Shown here piece by piece: positions 1-6,516 of a DNA stretch of 6,516 nucleotides. A program made the translations under genes and the position numbers. This DNA comes from Mycobacterium sp. (lineage in GTDB: Bacteria > Actinomycetota > Actinomycetes > Mycobacteriales > Mycobacteriaceae): assembly GCA_019246375.1 (NCBI GenBank), contig JAFAQO010000192.1:1-6516 (forward strand), read 5' to 3'. Position 1 is the first letter of the stretch. Each line of letters opens with the position of its first letter. Under the pieces are notes generated by a model, which saw nothing but the letters and a program-made list of their open reading frames with translations, was not told where the DNA came from and did no database searches.

Positions 1-3000
1 GGAAAGGTGCCCCTCGCAACGCGTTTGGTGCCACCGGAGATGGGGCCAGCCAATCGATGGGATCCGGTCACCGCGACGGCACTGCGCCGCTTCGTCCAGG
101 CACACTCGATGATCGCCGACGCGCCAGTCACGATCGCGCTACGCGAGCTCGCGGCCGTGACGATTGACGGCGAGCCGGCTGCTGCGCGCGGACTGCTGCG
201 CGCAATGATCTGTCAACTGGCGGTCCTGCACGCTCCGGACCGGCTGCTGATCGCCGCCGCGATTAGTGGCGATAGCCAGTCCCACTGGGATTGGCTGAAA
301 TGGTTGCCGCACAACCAGCATCCGAGCGCCAGTGACAGGGCGGGTTCGGCGCGAATGGTGTATCCGTCGCTGGTCGAGGCCCGGGATGCACTCGCCGGCC
401 TGCTGAATCGGCCGCCGCACCCGACCCCCGACGGCGTCTACCTGCCGCATGCGGTGGTCATCGTCGACGGCGATGTCATCGACGGCGGCGAGCGCACCAC
501 CGGTTCGAGGATCGAAGGCCTGACCGTCCTCGAAGTCGGCACCGGCGGTGAGCGCTTCGCGGGTACCGGAAGCCTCCAGCTGAGAGTGCCCGCCCCGGAC
601 CTGCTCATCATGCATGCCGGCGGCGACGACGTGTCGGTACGTCCCGACCGGATGGACCCTAACGCGGCGCTGGTGTGCGCACAGCGGCTCGCCGCCTACC
701 GGGTCGGCGGCCCGGGCATGGGCGACGCTTGGTCGTCCGACTGGGGCGCGCGGTGGCAGGATCTCCTTGGCATCGCGGATCTCGCTACATTCGATCCGAC
801 CGCGCTGTGGCGCAGTCAGCACCACCGCGACCGGCTTCGTGTCCCCATCGGCACCACGGTCGGCGGTGTGGCGGTGGAGCTTGACATCAAAGAGGCCGCC
901 GAGAATGGTATTGGCCCTCATGGTCTTTGCGTCGGGGCGACCGGCTCCGGGAAGTCGGAGTTTTTACGAGCCGTCGCTCTGGGCATGATGGCTCGGCACT
1001 CTCCGGGACTGCTGAACCTGGTTCTGGTCGACTTCAAAGGTGGTGCCACGTTTCTGGGGTTGGAACGAGCTCCGCATGTTGCGGCTCTCATCACCAACCT
1101 CTCCGATGAGGCGCCACTGGTCGAACGGATGCGAGACGCACTGGCCGGTGAAATCAACCGCCGTCAGGAAATACTGCGCGCGGCCGGCAATTTCGTCAGC
1201 GTGGCCGCTTATGAGCAGGCGCGGCGAGCCGGCGCGCAACTGGGTGCCCTGCCCGCCTTATTCATCATCGTCGACGAGTTCTCCGAATTACTTGCTCAGC
1301 AGCCTGATTTCGTCGACATGTTCGTGGCCATCGGCCGTCTCGGCCGATCACTGGCAATGCATCTGCTGCTGGCCAGCCAGCGGCTCGACGAGGGCCGCAT
1401 ACGCGGACTGGAATCGCATCTGTCGTACCGGGTATGCCTGAAAACCCTGACGGCCAATGAATCGCGGATCGTGCTGGGAACAGCCGACGCCTACCAGTTG
1501 CCCAACACGCCGGGCGCAGGCTTCCTGCGGTCGGGCACAGGTGAATTGATGCACTTTCAAATTACGTTCGTCTCGGCACCCTGTGGACCGGCAGTCTCGC
1601 CGCCCGTAGTGGGGTGCGGGGAATCAATGCCGTCGGTTCGGTTGTTCAGCGCCGCTCCGACGGGGCCCGTCAGGCTACGCGGCACAGCGGGAGCCGACAG
1701 GTCGACCGGACGCACAGTTTTACAGGCGGTGGTCGAACGGCTCGATGGACATGGCCCGCCCGCCCATGAAATTTGGCTCCCGCCGCTGGGAGCGCCACCG
1801 ACCCTGGACGCCATGTTCCACGACGCTTCTTCCGGTACCGGCAACCTGAGCGTTCCGATCGGGATCGTCGACCGCCCCTTCGAGCAGCGCCGCACGCCAT
1901 TGATCATTGAGCTAGGCGGAGCCGCAGGCAATGTCGCTGTGGTGGGGGCACCTCAGTCGGGCAAGTCTACGGCCCTGCGCACGCTGATCACGGCGCTGGC
2001 CGTCACCCATGATCCCGGTCGAGCTCAGTTCTACTGCCTGGACTTCGGCGGCGGGGCGCTGGCATCCATCCGCTCGTTGCCGCATACGGGTTCGGTCGCC
2101 GGCAGAGCGGAGCCAGACCTCGTCGTCCGCACGATTGCCCAGCTCGAATCCATCATCCGACGTCGCGAGCTGTTCTTCCGCGAGAATGGTATCGACTCGA
2201 TGGCCCAATACCGCCGGCTTCGGGTCGGCGACGATGCCGGCGTGCGGGCGGCGACGCGGGAAACCGGCGGTGACCGCTTCGCTGACGTCTTTCTGGTTGT
2301 CGACGGATGGGCGACAATGCGTCAGGAGTTCGAGACGCTCGAGGCACCGATCACCGCGCTTGCTATTCGCGGTCTTTCGTTCGGAGTTCACGTTGTGTTG
2401 TCCGCCTCGCGCTGGGCAGAGATCAGACCGGCGTTGAAAGATGCGATCGGTACCCGGATCGAGTTGCGCCTGGGACAGGCAGCTGACTCCGAGCTGGACC
2501 GCAAGCAGGCGCAGCGGGTACCCAAAGACAGCCCTGGCCGGGGACTGTCCGCCGAGGGGCTCCACATGCTGATCGCCCTGCCGCGGGTCGACGGCGTCGA
2601 GTCGAGTGCAGGACTGATCGAGGCCGCTGCCCGTCTGGGTCAAGTTTTACGACAGCGCTACGGCGAATCCGCCGCGCCCCCGGTGCCGCTGCTGCCCACG
2701 CATGTGGACCGCCACGCCGTCGTCGACCAGGCCGGCGCAGAACTTGGTGATAGCATCCTGCTGGGCCTCGAAGAACACGAGCTGCGCCCGGTGGCAGTTG
2801 ATCTCGGGCAGCATTCGCACCTGCTGATTCTAGGTGAAAACGAGTGCGGAAAAACGACAGCGCTGCGCACCCTGTGCCGTGAGATCAGCCGAACGAAAAC
2901 CGCCGCGCAAGCCCGATTGGTCATCGTGGACTTTCGCCGTGGACTGCTTGGCGTCGCCGAGTCGGATCACGTTGGCGGCTACGCGATGTCGCCTCCCGCG

Positions 3001-3432
3001 CTCACTGCATTAGTGCCGAGCCTGGTTGACCTGCTGCGACGGCGGATGCCCCCGCCACAGGCCAGCCCCGAACAGTTGCAAATCAGATCCTGGTGGTCGG
3101 GACCGGACATTTACATCGTCGTCGACGATTACGACCTGGTCGCCGTCGCCAGCCCGCTGACATCCCTCGTCGAATTTCTGCCGTATTCCAAAGATCTGGG
3201 TTTGCATCTGATTGTGGCGCGCCGCAGCGCGGGTGCGGCGCGCGCCATGTTCGAGCCGCTGCTGGCAAGCCTGCGCGACTTGAGCGGTATGGCGCTGATC
3301 ATGAGTGGATCCTGCGAGGAGGGACCACTGATCGGCTCGGTCCGCCCGACATCGCTGCCGCCCGGCCGCGGCACCCTGATCACCCGTAGTGGTGCCGAAC
3401 AACTCGTGCAGGTTGGCTGGAGCCCGCCGTAG
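1..3432 (+). CDS. eccC4: EccC-type ESX (type VII) secretion ATPase, ESX-4-like; 5' end missing
   Basis: This is the motor ATPase of a type VII secretion system. EccC sits in the inner membrane with cytoplasmic FtsK/SpoIIIE-like ATPase domains that recognise and drive out WXG100/PE-type substrates. The frame is open from base 1, so the GTG at 7 is not the real start; the amino end, which carries the two membrane helices in this family, lies outside, perhaps 100-200 residues. Counting from that GTG, ATPase 1 has Walker A GATGSGKS (310-317) and Walker B FIIVDEF with D423/E424. ATPase 2 has GAPQSGKS (647-654) and VVDGW (D766, no following acid). ATPase 3 has GENECGKT (943-950) and VVDDYD (D1040/D1041). 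Only domain 1 looks fully canonical, as is usual for EccC. All three domains are in one chain, unlike the split EccCa1/EccCb1 of ESX-1. Assignment to ESX-4 rests mainly on the coupled downstream Rv3446c-like gene; the EccC family itself is near certain. Confidence 0.93.
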   Translation, partial: GKVPLATRLVPPEMGPANRWDPVTATALRRFVQAHSMIADAPVTIALRELAAVTIDGEPAAARGLLRAMICQLAVLHAPDRLLIAAAISGDSQSHWDWLKWLPHNQHPSASDRAGSARMVYPSLVEARDALAGLLNRPPHPTPDGVYLPHAVVIVDGDVIDGGERTTGSRIEGLTVLEVGTGGERFAGTGSLQLRVPAPDLLIMHAGGDDVSVRPDRMDPNAALVCAQRLAAYRVGGPGMGDAWSSDWGARWQDLLGIADLATFDPTALWRSQHHRDRLRVPIGTTVGGVAVELDIKEAAENGIGPHGLCVGATGSGKSEFLRAVALGMMARHSPGLLNLVLVDFKGGATFLGLERAPHVAALITNLSDEAPLVERMRDALAGEINRRQEILRAAGNFVSVAAYEQARRAGAQLGALPALFIIVDEFSELLAQQPDFVDMFVAIGRLGRSLAMHLLLASQRLDEGRIRGLESHLSYRVCLKTLTANESRIVLGTADAYQLPNTPGAGFLRSGTGELMHFQITFVSAPCGPAVSPPVVGCGESMPSVRLFSAAPTGPVRLRGTAGADRSTGRTVLQAVVERLDGHGPPAHEIWLPPLGAPPTLDAMFHDASSGTGNLSVPIGIVDRPFEQRRTPLIIELGGAAGNVAVVGAPQSGKSTALRTLITALAVTHDPGRAQFYCLDFGGGALASIRSLPHTGSVAGRAEPDLVVRTIAQLESIIRRRELFFRENGIDSMAQYRRLRVGDDAGVRAATRETGGDRFADVFLVVDGWATMRQEFETLEAPITALAIRGLSFGVHVVLSASRWAEIRPALKDAIGTRIELRLGQAADSELDRKQAQRVPKDSPGRGLSAEGLHMLIALPRVDGVESSAGLIEAAARLGQVLRQRYGESAAPPVPLLPTHVDRHAVVDQAGAELGDSILLGLEEHELRPVAVDLGQHSHLLILGENECGKTTALRTLCREISRTKTAAQARLVIVDFRRGLLGVAESDHVGGYAMSPPALTALVPSLVDLLRRRMPPPQASPEQLQIRSWWSGPDIYIVVDDYDLVAVASPLTSLVEFLPYSKDLGLHLIVARRSAGAARAMFEPLLASLRDLSGMALIMSGSCEEGPLIGSVRPTSLPPGRGTLITRSGAEQLVQVGWSPP

Positions 3433-4667
3433 TGATGCCGCACCGCGCTGTCATCGAAGCGGGTCCCGGTGCTATCCGCCGGTTATGTTGCGGCACAGGC
3501 GTTGTGGCGGGGGCCCACAGCGAGATGGCCCGAGGCGCACTGGATGCGATAGACGACGCGGTGGCCCTGGTGGAGGACCGCCCGGTCGCCGTCGATTCGT
3601 TGTGGCGGGCGGTGTTGCAGTCACTGGCCGGCCGAACTCATGATTCGGTTGCGATCGTGCACCCGTCGTGGTGGACGGCGTCACGCGTCGAGGTCGTCTC
3701 CACCGCCGCAGCGGGTTTGGCAAACGATGTGGTGACTCGGCGGCGCTCGTGGCTGCTAACTCAGGCACCGGGCGTATTGCCCCTTACGCCGGTGGTCGTG
3801 GAGATCGCTGATCGGTTGGTCGTCATCACCGGCACTGTGGTCGCGGCCGAACGCCGCGACGGCGAACCGCACCGTGTCGGCGAGACGGTCACGCGGGTCG
3901 TCGCGAAGATGACCGCCGGGACGGCGGGGACCGTGCTGATCGATGCACCCACCACGATCGCCGGGGCCGCGGCATTGGGGACGATCATCGCCAATCAACT
4001 GCGCGTCGCCGATGCGGATTTGACCGTGGTCGAAATCGACGACGCCGAGCTGCGCAGCCTTGCGGTAAAAACATTTTCAGCCGACGACGAACCAGAAGTC
4101 TCCGGGGCGGAACCGGTCGCATGCATGCGTTCCCGTCGCCGACTCAAAGCTTTCGTGCTTGTTGCCGTCGCCGCCGTCGGGCTGGCCGCCGCGATGCTGG
4201 GTGGGGGACACAGAAGTGTGCCTGCGACCAACGACATACCGACAACATTCTTGGTCGAGGGGCGGCTGGCTCTGACAGTTCCGGCACAATGGTCCACCCG
4301 GCGCGTCGTTGCCGGGCCGGGTTCGGCGCGGATCCAGGTCACGTCGCCCACGGATCCGGAAATCGTCTTGCACATCACGCAGTCGCCGGTCGCCGACGAG
4401 TCCTTAAGCGGCACCGCGGAGGTGTTGAGACGCGCGATCGACGCGGAACCGTCCGGCGTTTTCGTCGACTTCAATCCGTCCGCACGCAGCGCCGGCCGGC
4501 CGGCGGTGACCTACCGCGAGGTGCGCGCTGGCCACGAAATACGGTGGACGGTGCTGCTCGACGGTCGGCTCCGGATCAGCATCGGATGTCAAAGCCCGCC
4601 CGGCGGCGAGGCGGCGGTTCGCGAGATGTGCGAGCTAGCCGTGCGGTCCGCCCACGCACTGCGATGA
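3432..4667 (+). CDS. Type VII secretion-associated protein, Rv3446c family
   Basis: I recognise this as the accessory protein that follows eccC4 in ESX-4 loci (Rv3446c in M. tuberculosis, about 404 residues; 411 here). Its biochemical role is unknown. Residues 1-238 form a predicted cytoplasmic domain (VAIVHPSWW, then alternating hydrophobic strands) that might be a degenerate actin/Hsp70-like fold, which is inference. A basic stretch (RSRRRLK, 233-239) precedes one membrane helix at about 240-256, so the amino side should stay inside. The extracytoplasmic domain (about 260-411) carries the family's conserved-looking blocks LTVPAQWSTRRV, DPEIVLHITQSP, GRPAVTYREV and ISIGCQ. Cys386 and Cys400 could form a disulfide. 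The GTG start overlaps the eccC4 stop by one base (TAGTG), with TGGAG at 3418-3422 spaced 9 nt before it; an ATG at 3435 is an alternative. The coupling implies co-translation with the ATPase. Confidence 0.85.
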   Translation: MMPHRAVIEAGPGAIRRLCCGTGVVAGAHSEMARGALDAIDDAVALVEDRPVAVDSLWRAVLQSLAGRTHDSVAIVHPSWWTASRVEVVSTAAAGLANDVVTRRRSWLLTQAPGVLPLTPVVVEIADRLVVITGTVVAAERRDGEPHRVGETVTRVVAKMTAGTAGTVLIDAPTTIAGAAALGTIIANQLRVADADLTVVEIDDAELRSLAVKTFSADDEPEVSGAEPVACMRSRRRLKAFVLVAVAAVGLAAAMLGGGHRSVPATNDIPTTFLVEGRLALTVPAQWSTRRVVAGPGSARIQVTSPTDPEIVLHITQSPVADESLSGTAEVLRRAIDAEPSGVFVDFNPSARSAGRPAVTYREVRAGHEIRWTVLLDGRLRISIGCQSPPGGEAAVREMCELAVRSAHALR

Positions 4668-4902
4668 GCGAAGGGTGGACGCGGAAAGCGCCGTGAGGCG
4701 GATGACACCATCGCGTTGATTCCGGCGCCGAATGCTGCGGCGCTGCCGAAACGACGCTCTGGATGCGGCAGGCACGCTTGTCGCACACGTTAAATTTTGG
4801 TGACCGTCGCAGGCCAGGGAACCGCCAGGACGTGCAATATGAGTGCGTATAGGGGTGGAGTAACCCCTTTAATAGCTAGCTGCTCAGCTTTTTAGCTTTT
4901 GG
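4668..4902. other. Intergenic region between converging genes; expected site of esxU/esxT
   Basis: No credible gene lies in these 235 bases. In M. tuberculosis the gene after the Rv3446c family member is esxU, then esxT; the space here is too short for both and I see no WXG motif in any frame. An ATG at 4664 overlaps the upstream stop (ATGA), but its frame closes after ten codons (stop at 4694-4696). The stretch includes an AT-rich patch around 4788-4800, unlike the surrounding GC-rich DNA, and ends in hairpins. Confidence 0.6.
4851..4897. terminator. Hairpin pair, possible bidirectional terminator
   Basis: The first hairpin has stem AGGGGT (4851-4856) and ACCCCT (4863-4868) with a 6-base loop. 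The second is weaker: AGCTA (4874-4878) pairs with TAGCT (4893-4897), with an inner GCT/AGC, followed by TTTT. It lies between the converging Rv3446c-like gene and the PE gene, where termination from both sides would be expected. The U-tract is short, so intrinsic termination is uncertain. Confidence 0.4.
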
Positions 4903-5202
4903 TCAGCCGGCCGCGATCGCGTTGGCCGCCTCGGTGGCCGCATACGATGCGGCGCTAGTACCGAGCGTGTTCACGAACATCTCATGAATCGCCACGGCCT
5001 GGGCGCTGACCGCCTGATACATCTGGGCGTGCGCAGCGAACTGGGCGGCTGTCAGCGCCGACACCTCATCGGCAGCCGCCGGAACGACCCCCGTGGTTGG
5101 GGCCGCCGCAGCCGCGTTCTGAGCGCTCATCGACGAACCGATCCCCTGCAATGAGCCGGCCGCCGCGGTCAACGCTTCCGGCTGTGTGGTCACAAACGAC
5201 AT
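4903..5202 (-). CDS. PE family protein, PE domain only
   Basis: A 99-residue mycobacterial PE protein. It opens MSFVTTQPEAL with Pro8-Glu9, the defining motif, and continues as an Ala-rich helical hairpin of the usual PE-domain length, ending within the domain with no PGRS or other C-terminal extension. Near the end, Tyr87-Ala-Ala-Thr-Glu91 matches the YxxxD/E type VII export motif, so secretion by an ESX system is expected. PE proteins normally form a heterodimer with a PPE protein; none is encoded in this window, so the partner must lie elsewhere or be atypical. A GAAGG ribosome-binding site (plus-strand bases 5212-5216) sits 9 nt before the ATG, which supports this start. It follows an unrecognised gene on the same strand by 38 nt, suggesting an operon. 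Which ESX system exports it cannot be told; closeness to ESX-4 genes is not evidence, since they are convergent. Confidence 0.9.
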   Translation of the reverse strand: MSFVTTQPEALTAAAGSLQGIGSSMSAQNAAAAAPTTGVVPAAADEVSALTAAQFAAHAQMYQAVSAQAVAIHEMFVNTLGTSAASYAATEAANAIAAG

Positions 5203-5240
5203 TTGGTTTCGCCTTCGAGACTTCCTGCGGGCCTACCGGA

Positions 5241-5798
5241 TCACGAACCGGGGCCCCTCTGAGCAACGGCGGGCACTTCGCCCGAGACGGAGAGGGAAAA
5301 GCGCCGCTGCAGGCGATCAATCAGCCCCTGGAGAACTTGGCGCTCCTGTTCTTCCATGCGCTTCGGGTGTCTAAGTGCACCAGCGTAGTCAACGGCACCT
5401 CTAGCTTCAGCGACAGCGATCGCCCTCTGGTATTTGTTGATCCGGTCGTCGGCTTGGCGGCAGCGCTCGGTGAGCAGACGCAGAAAGTAGGCGGCCTGGC
5501 GGCGATCAGTGTCCCCAGCGGGAACAGCGGCGGAGTGGTCGACATTAGCGGCGGGCCGGTTCATCGTCATCAGAGACATGGATTTCCGCGCACGGACATC
5601 GACCGGCCCGCGGCGGCCCGTGCCGCCGTGACGTGTACGCGCACTCAGAGGACGCGCGCCATTCGGCAGCCGCTCACCGACGCCCTGCACATGTTGCGGC
5701 CGTTGCGCGTTAGTCAACTGTCCGTTGTGCCGACCCGCATAGGCCGGGGAGTGCTGGTAGCGTGTGACAGGCCCACCGGGCAACGCGGTGAAGTTCAT
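5241..5798 (-). CDS. Unrecognised helical protein upstream of the PE gene
   Basis: I do not recognise a named family. From the ATG at 5798 the product is 185 residues. Residues 1 to about 90 are Arg/Gly/Pro-rich and look disordered. Residues 96-167 are strongly helical and charged (RRQAAYFLRLLTERCRQADD, then a turn near R133-G134, then KRMEEQERQVLQGLIDRLQRRF) and look like a helical hairpin or coiled coil. This heptad-like pattern is what convinces me it is coding; the N-terminal half is much less convincing. The start is uncertain: 5798 has GAGAGA six bases upstream, while an internal ATG at 5579 (residue 74, giving 112 residues) has only a weak GGAAA. The frame remains open upstream to about 6503, but that overlaps the divergent cyclase and is not credible. 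It ends 38 nt before the PE gene, so co-transcription is likely. There is no signal peptide, membrane segment or WXG motif. Confidence 0.62.
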   Translation of the reverse strand: MNFTALPGGPVTRYQHSPAYAGRHNGQLTNAQRPQHVQGVGERLPNGARPLSARTRHGGTGRRGPVDVRARKSMSLMTMNRPAANVDHSAAVPAGDTDRRQAAYFLRLLTERCRQADDRINKYQRAIAVAEARGAVDYAGALRHPKRMEEQERQVLQGLIDRLQRRFSLSVSGEVPAVAQRGPGS

Positions 5799-5860
5799 TT
5801 CGTCTCTCTCGGCTGGGGTTTTTGTTTTGGCGTGAGAAACGGTAACGCGCCGAATCCAAC

Positions 5861-5891
5861 ACGCACCATATGCGTCCACGATCAAGCTCAA
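5861..5891 (-). promoter_or_regulatory. Candidate promoter with overlapping inverted repeat
   Basis: On the minus strand, TTGAGC (plus bases 5886-5891) and TATGGT (plus bases 5865-5870) are separated by 15 bases and resemble sigma-A -35 and -10 boxes, about 70 bases before the ATG at 5798. The -10 candidate falls inside an inverted repeat, ACGCA-N5-TGCGT (5861-5875), which could be an operator. The spacing is short and the match imperfect, so this is a weak call. Confidence 0.25.
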
Positions 5892-5986
5892 GATCACTTT
5901 TGTGCGCGCAGCATGAAGGGGCGAAGCCGTCGTGAGCTGTGATTCGCACCCGCCGCGCCAGGGAAGAACTGGCTGGGTCAATCGGG

Positions 5987-6013
5987 GGCCGGTAGGCGTT
6001 ACGAACGCTGGCC
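5987..6013. repeat. Imperfect inverted repeat (nested)
   Basis: The inner arms are GCGTT (5996-6000) and AACGC (6004-6008) around a 3-base centre. The outer arms are GGCC (5987-5990) and GGCC (6010-6013), with unequal spacing. It lies about 140 bases upstream of the cyclase start and could be a protein-binding site or a small hairpin. Short GC-rich palindromes occur by chance in such DNA. Confidence 0.3.
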
Positions 6014-6100
6014 GTGGTTGAGTGGCAGCGAGATCGTTGATGCCCGCCATACGAGTACCTGGAGTGGCGCTCGGCGGCCTCGTGGAAGTGTCCAACCGCC

Positions 6101-6106
6101 TATCCT
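6101..6106 (+). promoter_or_regulatory. Candidate -10 box for the cyclase gene
   Basis: TATCCT fits the mycobacterial TAnnnT -10 pattern and sits 46 bases before the ATG at 6153. No TTGACA-like -35 box is evident at 16-18 bases upstream, though mycobacterial promoters often lack one. Confidence 0.25.
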
Positions 6107-6152
6107 TTGAGAACGTTGAAAACGCGGGGGCCCGGGATCGGCGGAGGGTCGG

Positions 6153-6516
6153 ATGACGGCCATAGCAGCGTGCCGGATGTGTGGCACCGAGCCGCGGGAG
6201 GGCGCGCGATTTTGTGACGGCTGTGGTGCACCCGTCACGTGGCACGACATCCATGCGGAGTACAAGCAGGTCACCGTGCTCTTCGCCGACGTGGTGCACT
6301 CTATGGACATCGCCGCGGCCGTAGGTGCAGAGCGCTTGCGGGAGATCATGGCCGAACTGCTCGACCGTTCGACGGCGGCGGTCCAGCATCATGGCGGCAT
6401 GGTCGACAAGTTCACCGGTGACGGCATCATGGCGGTCTTTGGGGCGCCGATCGCGTTGGAGGATCACGCCATCCGTGCCTGTCGAGCGGCGCTGGATATT
6501 CAAACCGAGGCAGGTC
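6153..6516 (+). CDS. Zinc-ribbon class III adenylate/guanylate cyclase, 3' end missing
   Basis: The first 121 residues of a cyclase that would make cAMP (or cGMP) from ATP (or GTP). Residues 7-24 form a zinc ribbon: C7-x2-C10 and C21-x2-C24-G. A class III catalytic domain begins at about residue 38: VTVLFADVV carries metal-binding Asp46, and DKFTGDGIMAVFGAP carries Lys86 (the position that favours adenine) and the second metal-binding Asp90. Both metal ligands present in this part are intact; the later Asn/Arg transition-state residues are beyond the window. GGAGGG (6143-6148) lies 4 nt before the ATG and fixes the start. Proteins with this opening are usually very long (around 1000 residues), with an AAA/NB-ARC-like ATPase and repeats after the cyclase, but that part is not visible. 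It is transcribed away from the PE operon. Confidence 0.88.
   Translation, partial: MTAIAACRMCGTEPREGARFCDGCGAPVTWHDIHAEYKQVTVLFADVVHSMDIAAAVGAERLREIMAELLDRSTAAVQHHGGMVDKFTGDGIMAVFGAPIALEDHAIRACRAALDIQTEAG

Larger units (their letters stand above)
5799..6152. other. Divergent intergenic region, about 350 bp
   Basis: This separates the minus-strand small-protein/PE operon from the + strand cyclase and should hold both promoters. I see no convincing gene, tRNA or insertion-sequence end in it. Frames that cross it are shadows of GC-rich composition, rich in Arg, His and Cys with no recognisable motif. The two inverted repeats and two promoter candidates inside it are listed separately. If the minus-strand gene really starts at 5579, the region extends to 5580. 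Confidence 0.55.

Noticed and set aside
139..921. Minus-strand open frame of 260 codons inside eccC4
   Set aside because: It is antisense to the conserved EccC sequence; long opposite-strand frames are normal at this GC content.
5097..5942. Long open frame on the + strand (281 codons) across the PE operon
   Set aside because: It runs antisense to the clear PE gene and the helical protein gene, has no motif or good ribosome-binding site, and its composition looks like a GC-rich shadow.
5710..5949. Minus-strand 79-codon frame upstream of the helical protein
   Set aside because: It is rich in Cys, His and Arg with no motif, overlaps the better frame, and has no clear ribosome-binding site.
5915..5962. 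Possible tRNA 3' end or attachment site (GATTCGCACC ... GCGCCA)
   Set aside because: The matching 5' acceptor strand and a cloverleaf cannot be built; the likeness is limited to the T-arm-like bases.
5799..6503. Upstream extension of the minus-strand 5241-5798 gene to 420 codons
   Set aside because: It would run antisense through the start of the well-supported cyclase gene. The extra sequence has no protein-like pattern, and a start with a plausible ribosome-binding site exists at 5798.
1..6516. CRISPR array, insertion sequence or tandem repeat
   Set aside because: No regularly spaced repeats, transposase sequence or terminal inverted repeats were seen.

Overview
This is high-GC DNA that reads as a Mycobacterium chromosome. 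The strongest sign is a compact PE-family protein with Pro-Glu at residues 8-9, a family largely confined to mycobacteria. It lies beside type VII secretion (ESX) genes of the ESX-4 kind and a zinc-ribbon class III nucleotidyl cyclase, both common in this genus. I cannot name the species.

Left half (1-4667, + strand): the 3' part of a single-chain EccC-type secretion ATPase, with three FtsK/SpoIIIE-like ATPase domains and its amino end cut by the window edge. It is translationally coupled, with a 1-nt overlap, to a single-pass membrane protein that I assign to the Rv3446c family of type VII secretion-associated proteins. The pair eccC4 then Rv3446c-like is the ESX-4 order. In M. tuberculosis the next genes are the WXG100 pair esxU and esxT. 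Here they are absent: only a ten-codon open frame starts at the ATGA overlap where the next coupled gene would begin.

Middle (4668-5798): a 235-bp intergenic stretch with hairpins and an AT-rich island, lying between converging genes. It is followed on the minus strand by a likely two-gene operon, read right to left: a helical, basic and unrecognised protein, then 38 nt later the PE protein. No PPE partner is visible.

Right end (5799-6516): an intergenic region of about 350 bp carrying two short inverted repeats and possible promoters. It separates the minus-strand operon from a divergent + strand gene. That gene encodes a double-CxxC zinc ribbon followed by a class III adenylate/guanylate cyclase domain and runs off the window.

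How they fit: the left pair would be the motor and an accessory subunit of an ESX-4 apparatus at the inner membrane. The PE protein carries a YxxxE motif of the type VII export signal, so it is a plausible ESX substrate, though not necessarily of this system. The cyclase is a signalling gene with no clear functional link. The most notable point is the ESX-4 end fused to a PE/cyclase neighbourhood without esxU/esxT, which suggests either a rearranged ESX-4 locus or a second, ESX-4-like copy.
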